Below the pieces are notes generated by a model, which was not told where the DNA came from, did not search any database, and saw only the letters and a list, made by a program, of their open reading frames with translations. Of a stretch of 64,000 nt of DNA, positions 36,804 through 45,634 are shown one piece after another. The stretch lies in assembly GCF_019799945.1 (NCBI RefSeq), contig NZ_JABGCH010000001.1, positions 310,001 through 374,000 on the forward strand, written 5' to 3'. Each line of letters begins with the position of its first letter. Position 1 is the stretch's first letter. This DNA comes from Modestobacter marinus (lineage in GTDB: Bacteria; Actinomycetota; Actinomycetes; Mycobacteriales; Geodermatophilaceae). The position numbers and the translations under genes are program-made.

Positions 36804-38489
36804 TCACTCGGCGGGCTCGTCCACCCAGTCGGGGCCGTTGACCTCGCCGGGGCCGGCCAGGTCCGCGGCGTCGACGATCGTGTACGCGTAGCCCTGCTCG
36901 GCGAGGAAGCGCTGCCGGTGGGCGGCGTACTCGGCGTCCAGGGTGTCGCGGCTGACCACCGTGTAGAAGTGCGCCTGCCGGCCGTCGGCCTTGGGCCGCA
37001 GCACCCGGCCGAGCCGCTGCGCCTCCTCCTGCCGTGACCCGAAGGTGCCCGACACCTGGACGGCGACGGCGGCCTCGGGCAGGTCGATGGAGAAGTTGGC
37101 GACCTTGGAGACGACGAGGGTCTTGACCTCGCCGGCGCGGAACGCGTCGAAGAGCTTCTCGCGCTCCTTGTTGGTGGTCGACCCCTGGATCACCGGTGCG
37201 TCCAGCGCCCGGCCGAGCTCGTCGAGCTGGTCGAGGTAGGCGCCGATCACCAGCTTCTGCTCGTCGGGGTGCCGGTCGAGCACCCGGCGGATCACCGGCA
37301 GCTTGGACGCCGCGGTGGCCGCGATCCGGTACCGCTCCTCGGGCTCGGCGACCGCGTAGGTCATCCGCTCCTCGTCGTCGAGCGCGACCCGCACCTCGAC
37401 GCACTCGGCCGGGGCGATGTGGCCCTGCGCCTCGATGTCGCGCCACGGGGCGTCGTAGCGCTTGGGCCCGATGAGGGAGAAGACGTCGTCCTCCCGGCCG
37501 TCCTCGCGGACCAGCGTGGCCGTGAGGCCCAGCCGGCGGCGGGACTGCAGGTCGGCGGTGAGCCGGAAGATCGGCGCGGGGAGCAGGTGGACCTCGTCGT
37601 AGACGATCAGGCCCCAGTCCTGCGCGTCGAACAGGTCCAGGTGGCGGTACTCGCCCTTCCGGCGGGTGGTGATCACCTGGTAGGTGGCGATGGTGACCGG
37701 GCGGATCTCCTTGCGCTCGCCGGAGTACTCGCCGATCTCGTCCTCGGTCAGCGTGGTGCGGGCGACGAGCTCGCGCTTCCACTGCCGCCCGGACACGGTG
37801 TTGGTGACCAGGATCAGCGTGGTCGCCTTGGCCTCGGCCATCGCGGCCGCGCCGACCAGCGTCTTGCCCGCGCCGCAGGGGAGGACGACGACGCCCGAGC
37901 CGCCGGCCCAGAAGCCCTCGACCGCCTGCTGCTGGTAGTCGCGCAGGTGCCAGCCGTCCTGCTCCAGCGCGATCTGGTGCGCCTGGCCGTCGACGTACCC
38001 GGCGAGGTCCTCGGCCGGCCAGCCCACCTTCAGCAGCGCCTGCTTGAGCCGGCCGCGCTCGGAGGGGTGCACGACGACGGAGTCCCCGTCGATCCGCGCA
38101 CCCAGCATCGGCGCCACCCGCTTGCTGCGGACGACCTCCTCCAGCACCGCGCGGTCGCTGCTGGTGAGCGTCAGCCCGTGCACCGGGTCGTTGGCCAGGG
38201 TCAGCCGGCCGTAGCGGTCCATCGTGTCGGCGACGTCGACCAGGAGCGCGTGTGGCACCGGGTAGCGCGAGTAGCGGACCAGTGCGTCGACCACCTGCTC
38301 GGCGTCGTGCCCGGCGGCGCGGGCGTTCCACAGCGCCAGCGGCGTCACCCGGTAGGTGTGCACGTGCTCGGGAGAGCGCTCCAGCTCGGCGAACGGGGCG
38401 ATCGCCGCCCGGCACTCCTTCGCCAGCGGGTGGTCGACCTCGAGCAGCAGGGTCTTGTCCGACTGGACGATGAGGGGGCCGTCGCTCAC
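36804..38489 (-). CDS. XPB-type DNA repair helicase
   Basis: Predicted 561-aa 3'-5' helicase homologous to archaeal/eukaryotic XPB (ERCC3; Rv0861c in M. tuberculosis). An N-terminal helicase-associated domain (~1-160) is followed by motif I VVLPCGAGKTLVGA near residue 190, DEAH-type VYDEVHLLPAP, motif III LGLTATLVREDGR, and VI QRLGRVLRPK. GTG 38489 has GAGGAG upstream and is chosen because homology begins MSDGPLIVQSDKT; the longer frame lacks support. The partner gene (Rv0862c type) lies at 42639-44906, separated by four genes here rather than adjacent. Confidence 0.93.
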   Translation of the reverse strand: MSDGPLIVQSDKTLLLEVDHPLAKECRAAIAPFAELERSPEHVHTYRVTPLALWNARAAGHDAEQVVDALVRYSRYPVPHALLVDVADTMDRYGRLTLANDPVHGLTLTSSDRAVLEEVVRSKRVAPMLGARIDGDSVVVHPSERGRLKQALLKVGWPAEDLAGYVDGQAHQIALEQDGWHLRDYQQQAVEGFWAGGSGVVVLPCGAGKTLVGAAAMAEAKATTLILVTNTVSGRQWKRELVARTTLTEDEIGEYSGERKEIRPVTIATYQVITTRRKGEYRHLDLFDAQDWGLIVYDEVHLLPAPIFRLTADLQSRRRLGLTATLVREDGREDDVFSLIGPKRYDAPWRDIEAQGHIAPAECVEVRVALDDEERMTYAVAEPEERYRIAATAASKLPVIRRVLDRHPDEQKLVIGAYLDQLDELGRALDAPVIQGSTTNKEREKLFDAFRAGEVKTLVVSKVANFSIDLPEAAVAVQVSGTFGSRQEEAQRLGRVLRPKADGRQAHFYTVVSRDTLDAEYAAHRQRFLAEQGYAYTIVDAADLAGPGEVNGPDWVDEPAE

Positions 38490-40249
38490 TCGCACTCCTC
38501 GCTGGCGCTCGTCGGCCGCGTTCGCGGCGCTGTTGTGCTGACGGGTGAGCTCGCAAGCTCGCTCAACGTGTTGATTCCTTCGGCTCGGGAACTCCGGCGC
38601 AGACGAGGCACCGGGACTGTCCAAGGTAACGCCGCCGGGCGGCAGGTCCTTCCGGCTGACGCCGGTGCATCGGGACGAGGCGCGGTCCGCCGGCACCGGG
38701 CGTCCGGGCCCCATGTCGGCACGACGACATGGCGACATGGCGACGGGTCCCCGGTCACAAGGGTGGCGGATCGTCCCCGGGCGTGGCCGGCGGCGGTTCG
38801 GGTCCGGCCAGTGGCTCGGGTCCGGCCGGTGGGTCGGGTGGTCGGGGTCGTAGGCCCGGTGGTCGGGTGGTGCGGGTGACGCCGGACGGGGTGGTCACGG
38901 TGAGCACGCCGTCGTCGTCCGTGGCGAAGCGCCAGTCGGGAGAAGGTCTTCAGCCGGTGGTGGGAGCGGCACAGGCAGCACAAGTTGGTGCAGTCGGTGG
39001 TGCCGCCGTCCGCGTGGGGCACGACGTGGTCGAGGTCCGCCCAGCCGACCCGCTGCCCGCAGTTCGGGAAGCGGCACCGCCGGCCCCGGGCCTCGACGAA
39101 GCTCCGCTGCCGCGCGGTGGGCTGATACGCGTCGGTGGGCGGTGGTGGGCCGAGCACCGCACAACCACAGTCCGCCTGCTCGGGGTGGGTGCGGCAGCCG
39201 CGTCGGGCGAGGCGGGCCAGCTCGGCCGGTGAGACGGTGGCCAGCAGCTCCCCGTCCGGGCCGGTGATCGCGAAGCTCAGCGTCCCGCCGGCCGGGGTGG
39301 TCAGGCCGAGCGCGCCGATCCGGGCCAGCAGCTCACGGACGTGTGCTGCGGTGATCGGCAGCCCGTTCACCTCACCCGGGGCGGTGCCGGTGAAGGTGTC
39401 GAGGGCGGCGGTGACCGTCAGCTCCGCCCGGACGTGTGGCAGGCCGGTGTCCGCGGGGCGGCGGATCAGCAGCGACAGCACGTGCGTCCGTAGCTGCCCG
39501 ATCGGCCGGGCATCGCCGTCGGCCTTGAGCATCCGGGCCAGCTGGTCGACCAGGTCGTGGCACTCGGCGGCCTCGTCGGCGGGCAGGTCGGCGGTCAGCG
39601 TGGCGCGGCCGTCGGTGGCCGAGGGGTGCAGCTTCACGTCGGCGGCCCGCGCGGCCTGTTCCCGCCGCTCGTCCGCGGCGGCGGCGTCCAGCCGCAGGAG
39701 CAGCGCGGTGGCGCGGTCGCGCAGCCGGTACACCGACAGGTCACCGGCCTGCCCGAGCAGCGCCGCCTCGACCCGCCCGGCGATCTCCGGTGAGGTGTGC
39801 ATGAGCACGTCGGCCAGCGCCTGGGCGCGGCGCTCGTCGAGCTCGCCGGCGCTCAGCGCGGCGAAGGTGGCCGGCAGCTTGTCCCGCCACGTCTGCGCGC
39901 GGGCCAGCTTGATCGCCGCGGTGCCCCGGTCGAGGTTGAGCACCACCGCCAGCTCGGCGGGGAAGAACTCACTGACCCCGGCGGCGTCCTCGGCGGTCCA
40001 GCCCGACCGGCGGGCACCCGGGGTGTCCGCCGGCGGGTCCAGGGTGGCGGGGCGGTCGGCGGCCAGGGCGAGGATCAGCTCCGCCTCGTAGGCGGTGTCC
40101 ATCGCCCGCCGCTGCTGTAGCCGCTGGAGCTCCCCGGCGACGTCCTCGGCGGACAGCCAGCCGACCGGCAGCCGCGGCAGACCCACCGGGCGCTCCCACA
40201 CCCAGTCGATCCGCAGGCCACCCGCGGCGTGCTCCGAGGTCTCCGACAC
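38486..40249 (-). CDS. DUF222/HNH endonuclease-motif protein with frameshifted C terminus
   Basis: Reads as 587 aa from GTG 40249. Residues ~40-340 form the DUF222 domain; the HNH motif LDHVVPHADGGTTD ... CRSHHRLKTF follows near residues 410-436. After LKTF the frame turns into a low-complexity Arg/His/Thr tail. One base more in the C run at 38938-38940 restores the usual family ending (PDWRF, then VLTVTTPSGVTRTT) and a stop at 38755-38757. As sequenced, the tail instead runs on to a TGA overlapping the XPB start. The HNH residues are intact, so activity may survive. The family is repeated many times in actinobacterial genomes; role unknown. Confidence 0.8.
   Translation of the reverse strand: MSETSEHAAGGLRIDWVWERPVGLPRLPVGWLSAEDVAGELQRLQQRRAMDTAYEAELILALAADRPATLDPPADTPGARRSGWTAEDAAGVSEFFPAELAVVLNLDRGTAAIKLARAQTWRDKLPATFAALSAGELDERRAQALADVLMHTSPEIAGRVEAALLGQAGDLSVYRLRDRATALLLRLDAAAADERREQAARAADVKLHPSATDGRATLTADLPADEAAECHDLVDQLARMLKADGDARPIGQLRTHVLSLLIRRPADTGLPHVRAELTVTAALDTFTGTAPGEVNGLPITAAHVRELLARIGALGLTTPAGGTLSFAITGPDGELLATVSPAELARLARRGCRTHPEQADCGCAVLGPPPPTDAYQPTARQRSFVEARGRRCRFPNCGQRVGWADLDHVVPHADGGTTDCTNLCCLCRSHHRLKTFSRLALRHGRRRRAHRDHPVRRHPHHPTTGPTTPTTRPTGRTRATGRTRTAAGHARGRSATLVTGDPSPCRHVVVPTWGPDARCRRTAPRPDAPASAGRTCRPAALPWTVPVPRLRRSSRAEGINTLSELASSPVSTTAPRTRPTSASEECE
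38755..38945 (-). pseudogene. Displaced C-terminal coding segment of the DUF222/HNH gene
   Basis: In the alternate minus-strand frame this stretch encodes the normal family tail: WRFATDDDGVLTVTTPSGV, then PPGLRPRPPDP and a Pro/Gly-rich end with TGA at 38755-38757. It is not continuous with the upstream frame because of a probable one-base loss in the C run at 38938-38940. Confidence 0.7.
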
Positions 40250-40333
40250 GGATCGAACATACGTGCGACCACCGACAATTCCGCCGGAGCCGGAACCGTC
40301 CTCTACGAGGCCAGCGCCGCTACGTTGCCCGCC

Positions 40334-40720
40334 ATGCTGGACCACATCGGACTGCAGGTCGCCGACGTCGAGGCGTCCCTGGCCTTCTACCTCCGCGCCT
40401 TCGAGTCCATCGGGATGCGGGAGGCCATGCGCTACCCGGCCGGGGAGTCGTTCGTCGTCGGCCTCGCCGGTCCCGACGGCGTGCCCGACTTCTGGCTCAG
40501 CCCGGCGGAGGGCGGGGAGACCCGGGAGCTGCACCTCGCGTTCCGGGCGCCGGACCGGGCCGCGGTGGACGCCGTCCACGAGGCCGCCCGAACCGCGGGG
40601 GCCGAGGTGCTGCACGCGCCGCGGGAGTGGCCCGAGTACCACCCCGGCTACTACGGCGTCTTCCTCCGCGACCTCGACGGGCACAACGTCGAGGCCGTCC
40701 ACCACGGGGATGGCGGCTGA
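40334..40720 (+). CDS. VOC (glyoxalase/bleomycin resistance) family protein
   Basis: Predicted 128-aa two-module VOC protein. First module LDHIGLQVADVEASLAFYLR; second LAFRAPDRAAVDAVHEAA ending YYGVFLRDLDGHNVEAVHH. Metal-binding positions His4 and Glu in the last strand are present, so it may be metal dependent; substrate unknown. ATG 40334 lies 7 nt after TACGTT (40321-40326), predicting a leaderless mRNA. It is divergent from the DUF222/HNH gene with 84 bp between starts. Confidence 0.92.
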   Translation: MLDHIGLQVADVEASLAFYLRAFESIGMREAMRYPAGESFVVGLAGPDGVPDFWLSPAEGGETRELHLAFRAPDRAAVDAVHEAARTAGAEVLHAPREWPEYHPGYYGVFLRDLDGHNVEAVHHGDGG

Positions 40721-40723
40721 CCG

Positions 40724-41197
40724 TCAGGACGGCGGGCGGGGGCGCCAGCGCTTCCAGTGCGCGACTGCACCCGCCCGCGGCTTGCCGTCCCAGCGCAGCT
40801 CGACCTCGACGGTCATCGCCGACTCGTCGGCCCGGGTCACCACCGCGACCAGGGACAGCGGCTCACCCAGCGGGGCCGGCCGCAGGAAGCGGACGTCGAG
40901 GCCGGCCGTCACGTAGGGGAGTGCGGCGCCGGTCAGTGGGCCCCAGCCGCGGCGGTCGGCCTCGTCGAGCACGGCGGCCGCGGAGTGGCAGTCCAGCACC
41001 GTGGAGATGATCCCGCCGTTGAGGTAGCCCAGCCCGTTGTCGTGCTCCGGCCACGGCGTGAACTGCGCGGTCGCGCCGTCCACGCCGGGGAAGCTGCGCA
41101 ACTGCAGCCCCCGCGGGTTGGCCGGGCCGCAGCCGAAGCAGGTCAGGTCGGGGACCAGGCGCTCCTGGATGCTGGGTCCGGCCGGGGAGGACGTCAT
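40724..41197 (-). CDS. PaaI-type hotdog thioesterase
   Basis: Predicted 157-aa acyl-CoA thioesterase-like protein. Features: CFGCGPANPRGLQLR early, the hotdog helix GYLNGGIISTVLDCHSAAAV with the catalytic Asp position, and DVRFLRPAPLGEPLSL. ATG 41197 is chosen; in-frame ATG 41209 adds four residues, and neither has a clear ribosome-binding site. It starts 6-18 nt after the stop of the cyclopropane synthase gene, so the two are probably co-transcribed in lipid metabolism. Confidence 0.88.
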   Translation of the reverse strand: MTSSPAGPSIQERLVPDLTCFGCGPANPRGLQLRSFPGVDGATAQFTPWPEHDNGLGYLNGGIISTVLDCHSAAAVLDEADRRGWGPLTGAALPYVTAGLDVRFLRPAPLGEPLSLVAVVTRADESAMTVEVELRWDGKPRAGAVAHWKRWRPRPPS

Positions 41198-41214
41198 GCC
41201 GGGCAGCATGCCGG

Positions 41215-42498
41215 TCACGTCCAGTCGGTGCGCCGCAGCGGCGGCAGCTCCCCGCCGGTGCGCTGGAGCAGCACCTGGGCGACGCCCATGTGCCCGGCCT
41301 CGAAGGCCAGCGCGCTGGCCGCCATGTAGAGCCGCCACACCCGCGCCCGCCCCTCGCCGGCCACCGCGACCGCGGCGTCCCAGTTCTCCTCGAGCCGCTG
41401 GACCCACGCCCGCAGGGTGAGTGCGTAGTGCCGGCGCAGCGACTCCACGTCGAGCACCTCGAGGTCCGGGGACTCCAGGACGCCGACCATCTCGCCGAGG
41501 GGGATCAGCTCGCCGTCCGGGAAGACGTAGCGGGCGATGAACGTGTCGGGGTCCCACGTCTTCGTCCCGGCGTTCCAGGCGATCGCGTGGTTGAGCACCC
41601 GGCCGCCCGGACGCAGCAGCTCGCGCAGCCGGGTGGCGTACTCGGGCAGGCGGGCCCGGCCGACGTGCTCGGCCATGCCGATGGAGCTGATCGCGTCGAA
41701 GGGACCGTCTTCGACGGCGCGGTAGTCCTGGACGCGGATGTCCACGCGGTCGGTCAGCCCGGCCTCCGCGACCCGCTTGGCGGCCCGCCGGGCCTGCTCG
41801 TCGGACAGCGTGATGCCGACGACGGTGGCGCCGTACCGCTGGGCGGCGTGGATCGCCAGGCTGCCCCACCCGCAGCCCACGTCCAGCAGGCGGGAGCCCT
41901 CGCTGAGGCCGAGCTTGCGGCACACCAGGTCCAGCTTGGCCTCCTGGGCGGCGTCCAGGCCGGTCTCCGGGGACGCCCACACCGCGCAGGAGTAGACCAT
42001 CGACGGGCCCAGGACCAGCTCGTAGAAGTCGTTGCCGACGTCGTAGTGGTGCGCGATCGCCGCGGCGTCCCGCCGTCGCGAGTGGCGCAACCCGGTGCGG
42101 CCCAGGTGGGCCTCCTCGGCCGGTGGGGCCGGTTCCGGGCCGACGGCACCCAGCCGCAGCGCGACGCCCAGCAGGCGCAGCCGCTCACGCGGCGTGGGGG
42201 CGGCCATCGGGCCGGTGTCGGCCAGCCGGCCGACCGAGCTCAGGGCCGCGAAGGTCGCGAAGACGTCGTCCTCCAGGTCGATCTCCCCGGCGACGTACCC
42301 GCGTCCGAGCCCCAGCTGGCCGGGTGACCACAGCAGCCGGCGGAGCGCCTGCGGGGAGCGGACGGCGAGCACCGGGGCACCCGCGGGTCCGGCCAGCGAG
42401 CCGTCCCATCCGCGCATGCGAAGGGGGACGTCAGGTGTCCCGAGCACGGCCCCCAGGGCCTCTGTCAACTGGTCGGCGACCGTCCGCTGCTGGCTCAT
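41215..42498 (-). CDS. cfa: Cyclopropane-fatty-acyl-phospholipid synthase family methyltransferase
   Basis: Predicted 427-aa SAM-dependent enzyme modifying double bonds of membrane lipid acyl chains. An N-terminal ~130-residue lipid-binding domain is followed by HHYDVGNDFYELVLG, the SAM motif LLDVGCGWGSLAIHAAQ, ISSIGMAEHVG and ARYVFPDGELIPLG. ATG 42498 follows GAGGAG. An inverted repeat lies 50-80 bp upstream. It appears to form an operon with the thioesterase. It may be a methyltransferase acting on unsaturated lipids rather than strictly a cyclopropanase. Confidence 0.93.
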   Translation of the reverse strand: MSQQRTVADQLTEALGAVLGTPDVPLRMRGWDGSLAGPAGAPVLAVRSPQALRRLLWSPGQLGLGRGYVAGEIDLEDDVFATFAALSSVGRLADTGPMAAPTPRERLRLLGVALRLGAVGPEPAPPAEEAHLGRTGLRHSRRRDAAAIAHHYDVGNDFYELVLGPSMVYSCAVWASPETGLDAAQEAKLDLVCRKLGLSEGSRLLDVGCGWGSLAIHAAQRYGATVVGITLSDEQARRAAKRVAEAGLTDRVDIRVQDYRAVEDGPFDAISSIGMAEHVGRARLPEYATRLRELLRPGGRVLNHAIAWNAGTKTWDPDTFIARYVFPDGELIPLGEMVGVLESPDLEVLDVESLRRHYALTLRAWVQRLEENWDAAVAVAGEGRARVWRLYMAASALAFEAGHMGVAQVLLQRTGGELPPLRRTDWT

Positions 42499-42550
42499 CC
42501 CACGCTCCTCTTCTCGGGCGCAGCCGTCCGCCCGGTGCCGGGAACACAGT

Positions 42551-42579
42551 TGCGCGAACCAACTGATGAGCGCAACGCC
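42551..42579. promoter_or_regulatory. Inverted repeat in the cfa upstream region
   Basis: GTTGCGC and GCGCAAC are perfect 7-nt arms around a spacer of about 15 nt, within 50-80 bp upstream of the cfa start. The spacing would suit a dimeric repressor site. There is no match I can name. Confidence 0.35.
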
Positions 42580-42638
42580 GGGCGAGTAGATGATCATCCC
42601 GCGGCGGGAGGGGCTTGGGGAGGGGGCGAGGTGCGGCG

Positions 42639-44906
42639 TCAGGAAGAGGCCGCGGCGTCCTCGTCGTCCGCGGTCAGCGCGACGGAGGTGATCCGGTGGA
42701 CGGCGAAGGTGCGGTTCTCCCCGCGCCCCTCGTCGTAGCCCTGCAGGAACCCGCCCACCAGCGACACCGGCTGCACGATCCGCTGGCTGCCCGAGCCCTG
42801 GGCGTCCACGTAGCCCAGCCAGACCGACAGTCCTTCGCGGACCGCCCTGGACAGCAGTTCCAGCGTGCCCGCGGTGGTCACGCCCGGGACCTGCCGCACC
42901 GGCTCGGTGCGGCGGGCGGCCAGCGCGGCGTCGCCGGCCCGGATCTCCCGCACCGTGGCCGCGACGTCGTCCGGGCCCAGCGGGCGGGGTCCGGCCGCGG
43001 AACCGCCGACCCGGAGCACCCGGCCAGCCGCGCGGGGCGGCGCCGCCGGCCGGGTGAGCACCGCGCCACCGGCGTTCTCGCCGGCCGGCGCGTACCCGGC
43101 CGCGCGCAGCACGCTGAGCACCTCCTCCGGCGGCAGGCCGCTGACCAGCACCCCGGGAGCCAGCCGGCGCAGCTCGGCGTTGGCGGTGCGCCGGTCGCTG
43201 AGGACCTGGGAGACCAGGCCGTGGTCGTCCGAGCGCACGTAGCACTCGATCGCGCCGACCCGCAGCCGGCCGTGCTGGCGGGCCACGTCGTCGACGAGGA
43301 AGTCCAGCGCCTGCGGCACCGGGGTGCGGGAGGCGCGGGAGAAGAAGTCGTGCAGGTCGGTGGCCGACCACCCGGCGTCCAGGGCCCGGCGGATGCTGCC
43401 GTCGGACACCCGGTACACCGTCGCCCCGCCGGAGGACTCGACGTCGGCGACCAGGGCGAGCGTGCCGGCCAGGTCGGCGACGAGCGGGCCCGGCGCGATC
43501 AGCGAGAGGTCCGGCTGGGCCAGCACGTGGTCCAGCGGCTCCGGCAGGAGCCCGCGCATCCCGTCGGCGGCGGCGTCCTCCCCGCCGGTGAGCAGTCCGC
43601 GTCCGCCGGTGCCCAGCACCCCGCGGACGGCGATCCCGAGCCGCTCGGCCTCTGCCAGCAGGGCGGGCACCGGCGACAGCCGGTCGGCCCGCCGCGGGGT
43701 GCGCCAGCGCAGCAGCGCCACCAGCTCGTCGGCGGACAGCCCCTGCCCGGGCGGGTACTCGGCCAGCACCGCCAGCGCCGAGCGGCGCAGCGCCGGCGCG
43801 GTCTGCCGGACGACGTCGGGGGAGAGGACGTTCACCGCCTTGCCGGCCACGTCCCGCTGGCCGACCAGCGAGAGGAGCCGGGTGCTGGTCAGCCAGCCGT
43901 CGGCGAGCACCGCCCAGCGGTCGGGGAGGTCCTGCTCCCGCCACGCGTCGTAGGCGCGGGTGGGCAGCCACTCGTCGCGCTGCGCGCCGCCGACGTCGAG
44001 CAGGCCGGCGACGTGCGCCACCTCGATGAGGAACGCGACGTCGGCCTCGCCGACCCGCAGCTCCTTGGCCAGTCGCTTCTGGTCGCGCACCCCCAGGCCG
44101 CCGCTGCGCAGCAGCCCGGCCGGCTCCTCCTCCAGGGCGGTGAGCAGGTCGGCGACCCGGCCGAGCACCTCCAGGGCGGCACCGGCGGCCTGCCGGTCGA
44201 CGACGGCGGGCTCGCGCTCGCTGACCGGGGGCTCGGGCCGCAGCCGGGGCGGGCCGAACGGCTGGTCCCCCCGCAGCGCCAGGCCGATCTCGCGGGGCAG
44301 CTCGACGTTCACCGCGTCGATGCGGGCGAGCAGGCCGCGCTGCAGCAGCCGGCGCGCGGGGCTGGCCGGCCCCGCCGCGATGGTGTCGGGGAGGTGGCCG
44401 ACCGGCCGGTCGCCGGACAGCCGCTCCAGCACGGCGCGCTCGTCGGCCTCCAGCTCAGCCAGCGCCGCCGGCAGGTCGGCCGGCAGTGGAACCCGCAGGT
44501 CGGCGGCTCGCCGGCCCAGTCCCGCCGGGTAGCGGACGGCGCGGCGCACCGGCTCAGGGGCGTGCAGGACGTCGTCGCCCCACAGCAGCGCGCGGGTGGT
44601 GAGCGTGTCGATGCCCGCCTCGAGCACGTCGTCCGGCACCTGGGGCAGCAGCCCGGGCAGGTCGCCCCGGGCCACGCCGTCGGAGGGGGAGAGGAGGACG
44701 GCGTCGAGCACCTGGAGGGTGGCGGCGTCGAGCTCGTCGAGGGCGCGGTCGACGGAGACCGGGACGGCCAGCCGGGTCGCCAGCCCGACGACGTCGGAGG
44801 GGGCGGGACGGGCGACGTCCGGCCGGGCCGCCAGCAGCGCGCCCAGCTGTTCATCGGAGCGGGTGCGCAGCCAGGCGGCGAGCGTGGCGGGCTGGTCCGG
44901 AGGCAT
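42639..44906 (-). CDS. Helicase-associated/WYL-like protein, partner of XPB (Rv0862c type)
   Basis: Predicted 755-aa protein. Start ATG 44906 (MPPDQPATLAAWLRTRSDEQ) matches the family opening; a run of winged-helix-like segments follows (LRVGEADVAFLIEVAHVAGL, LSADELVALLRWR), then VYRVSDGSIRRALDAGWSA typical of the helicase C-terminal-domain family, and a final WYL-like beta domain (IVQPVSLVGGFLQGYDE). In mycobacteria the gene sits next to the XPB helicase; here they are 4 kb apart with DUF222/HNH, VOC, thioesterase and cfa between. A role in DNA repair or helicase regulation is inference from that pairing. Confidence 0.85.
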   Translation of the reverse strand: MPPDQPATLAAWLRTRSDEQLGALLAARPDVARPAPSDVVGLATRLAVPVSVDRALDELDAATLQVLDAVLLSPSDGVARGDLPGLLPQVPDDVLEAGIDTLTTRALLWGDDVLHAPEPVRRAVRYPAGLGRRAADLRVPLPADLPAALAELEADERAVLERLSGDRPVGHLPDTIAAGPASPARRLLQRGLLARIDAVNVELPREIGLALRGDQPFGPPRLRPEPPVSEREPAVVDRQAAGAALEVLGRVADLLTALEEEPAGLLRSGGLGVRDQKRLAKELRVGEADVAFLIEVAHVAGLLDVGGAQRDEWLPTRAYDAWREQDLPDRWAVLADGWLTSTRLLSLVGQRDVAGKAVNVLSPDVVRQTAPALRRSALAVLAEYPPGQGLSADELVALLRWRTPRRADRLSPVPALLAEAERLGIAVRGVLGTGGRGLLTGGEDAAADGMRGLLPEPLDHVLAQPDLSLIAPGPLVADLAGTLALVADVESSGGATVYRVSDGSIRRALDAGWSATDLHDFFSRASRTPVPQALDFLVDDVARQHGRLRVGAIECYVRSDDHGLVSQVLSDRRTANAELRRLAPGVLVSGLPPEEVLSVLRAAGYAPAGENAGGAVLTRPAAPPRAAGRVLRVGGSAAGPRPLGPDDVAATVREIRAGDAALAARRTEPVRQVPGVTTAGTLELLSRAVREGLSVWLGYVDAQGSGSQRIVQPVSLVGGFLQGYDEGRGENRTFAVHRITSVALTADDEDAAASS

Positions 44907-44996
44907 CCGGTCCACGTTACGTCGGCACGGGGCGCCGGCGTCCCCGGACCGGGGAGGACCGCCCGACCGGATGACCGGCTCTGCCACGATCGGGAG

Positions 44997-45515
44997 GTGT
45001 CCGCCCTCGACGACCCGCAGACCCGCACGGCCCTGGCCGCCCACCGGGCCGGCGCGCTGCGCTGGCTGGGCGGCGGGGCATCGGCGATCGTCCTCGGCTT
45101 CCTCCTCGCGGCCGCGGTCGTGCGGATCGTCCGCGACACCGGGACCCGGCCGCCGTTCGGGGGCCTGCTCGTCGTCGTCCTCGTCGTCGTCGGGCTGTGC
45201 GCGGTGCTCGTCGGCGTGGGCGCACTGGTCCGCACCCAGCGGTGGACCCGGGCGCTGGCCGGCACGTCCTGGCGGCGCGGCGTGCTGCGCGTCGCCAGCC
45301 CGGCGGACCTGCACGTCGAGCCGGCGGGCTACGACGAGCTCACCGACGAGCCGCTGCGGCTCTGCCTGCTCTCGACGGCCGTGTGGCGCACCCGTGCCGT
45401 CGAGCGGCTGGCCGACGCCGAGGTGTCCTACGCGCCGGCCGGCGGCCGGGAGTGGCTGCTCACCGCGGACGGCGCCGGCACCGTCTACGGGGCGCGTGAG
45501 GTCAAGCGCCGCTGA
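44997..45515 (+). CDS. Two-helix membrane protein, unknown function
   Basis: Predicted 172-aa protein. Hydrophobic segments lie near residues 24-46 and 56-79, followed by a soluble ~85-residue domain with alternating strand-like sequence (GVLRVASPADLHVEPAGYDE). I do not recognise the family. GTG 44997 is the only good start; GGGAG touches it, and CACGAT lies 6 nt before it, so a leaderless start is more likely than an SD-driven one. It is divergent from the XPB-partner gene, with 90 bp between starts. Confidence 0.65.
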   Translation: MSALDDPQTRTALAAHRAGALRWLGGGASAIVLGFLLAAAVVRIVRDTGTRPPFGGLLVVVLVVVGLCAVLVGVGALVRTQRWTRALAGTSWRRGVLRVASPADLHVEPAGYDELTDEPLRLCLLSTAVWRTRAVERLADAEVSYAPAGGREWLLTADGAGTVYGAREVKRR

Positions 45516-45634
45516 CGGGGCCACTGCGTGGGACACCACTGGTGTGCGACGCGTGTCACTGCCAGGGTGCACGGGAAGATGAGCGGGGAACGCCCCGGCT
45601 GACCGCGCCGGGCGCACCGCACACGGAGGCGACA

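Noticed and set aside
42615-45515. A 966-codon plus-strand frame opposite the XPB-partner gene
   Set aside because: Only the part from 44997 on is protein-like; the rest is the mirror of the partner gene with repetitive Gly/Arg/His.
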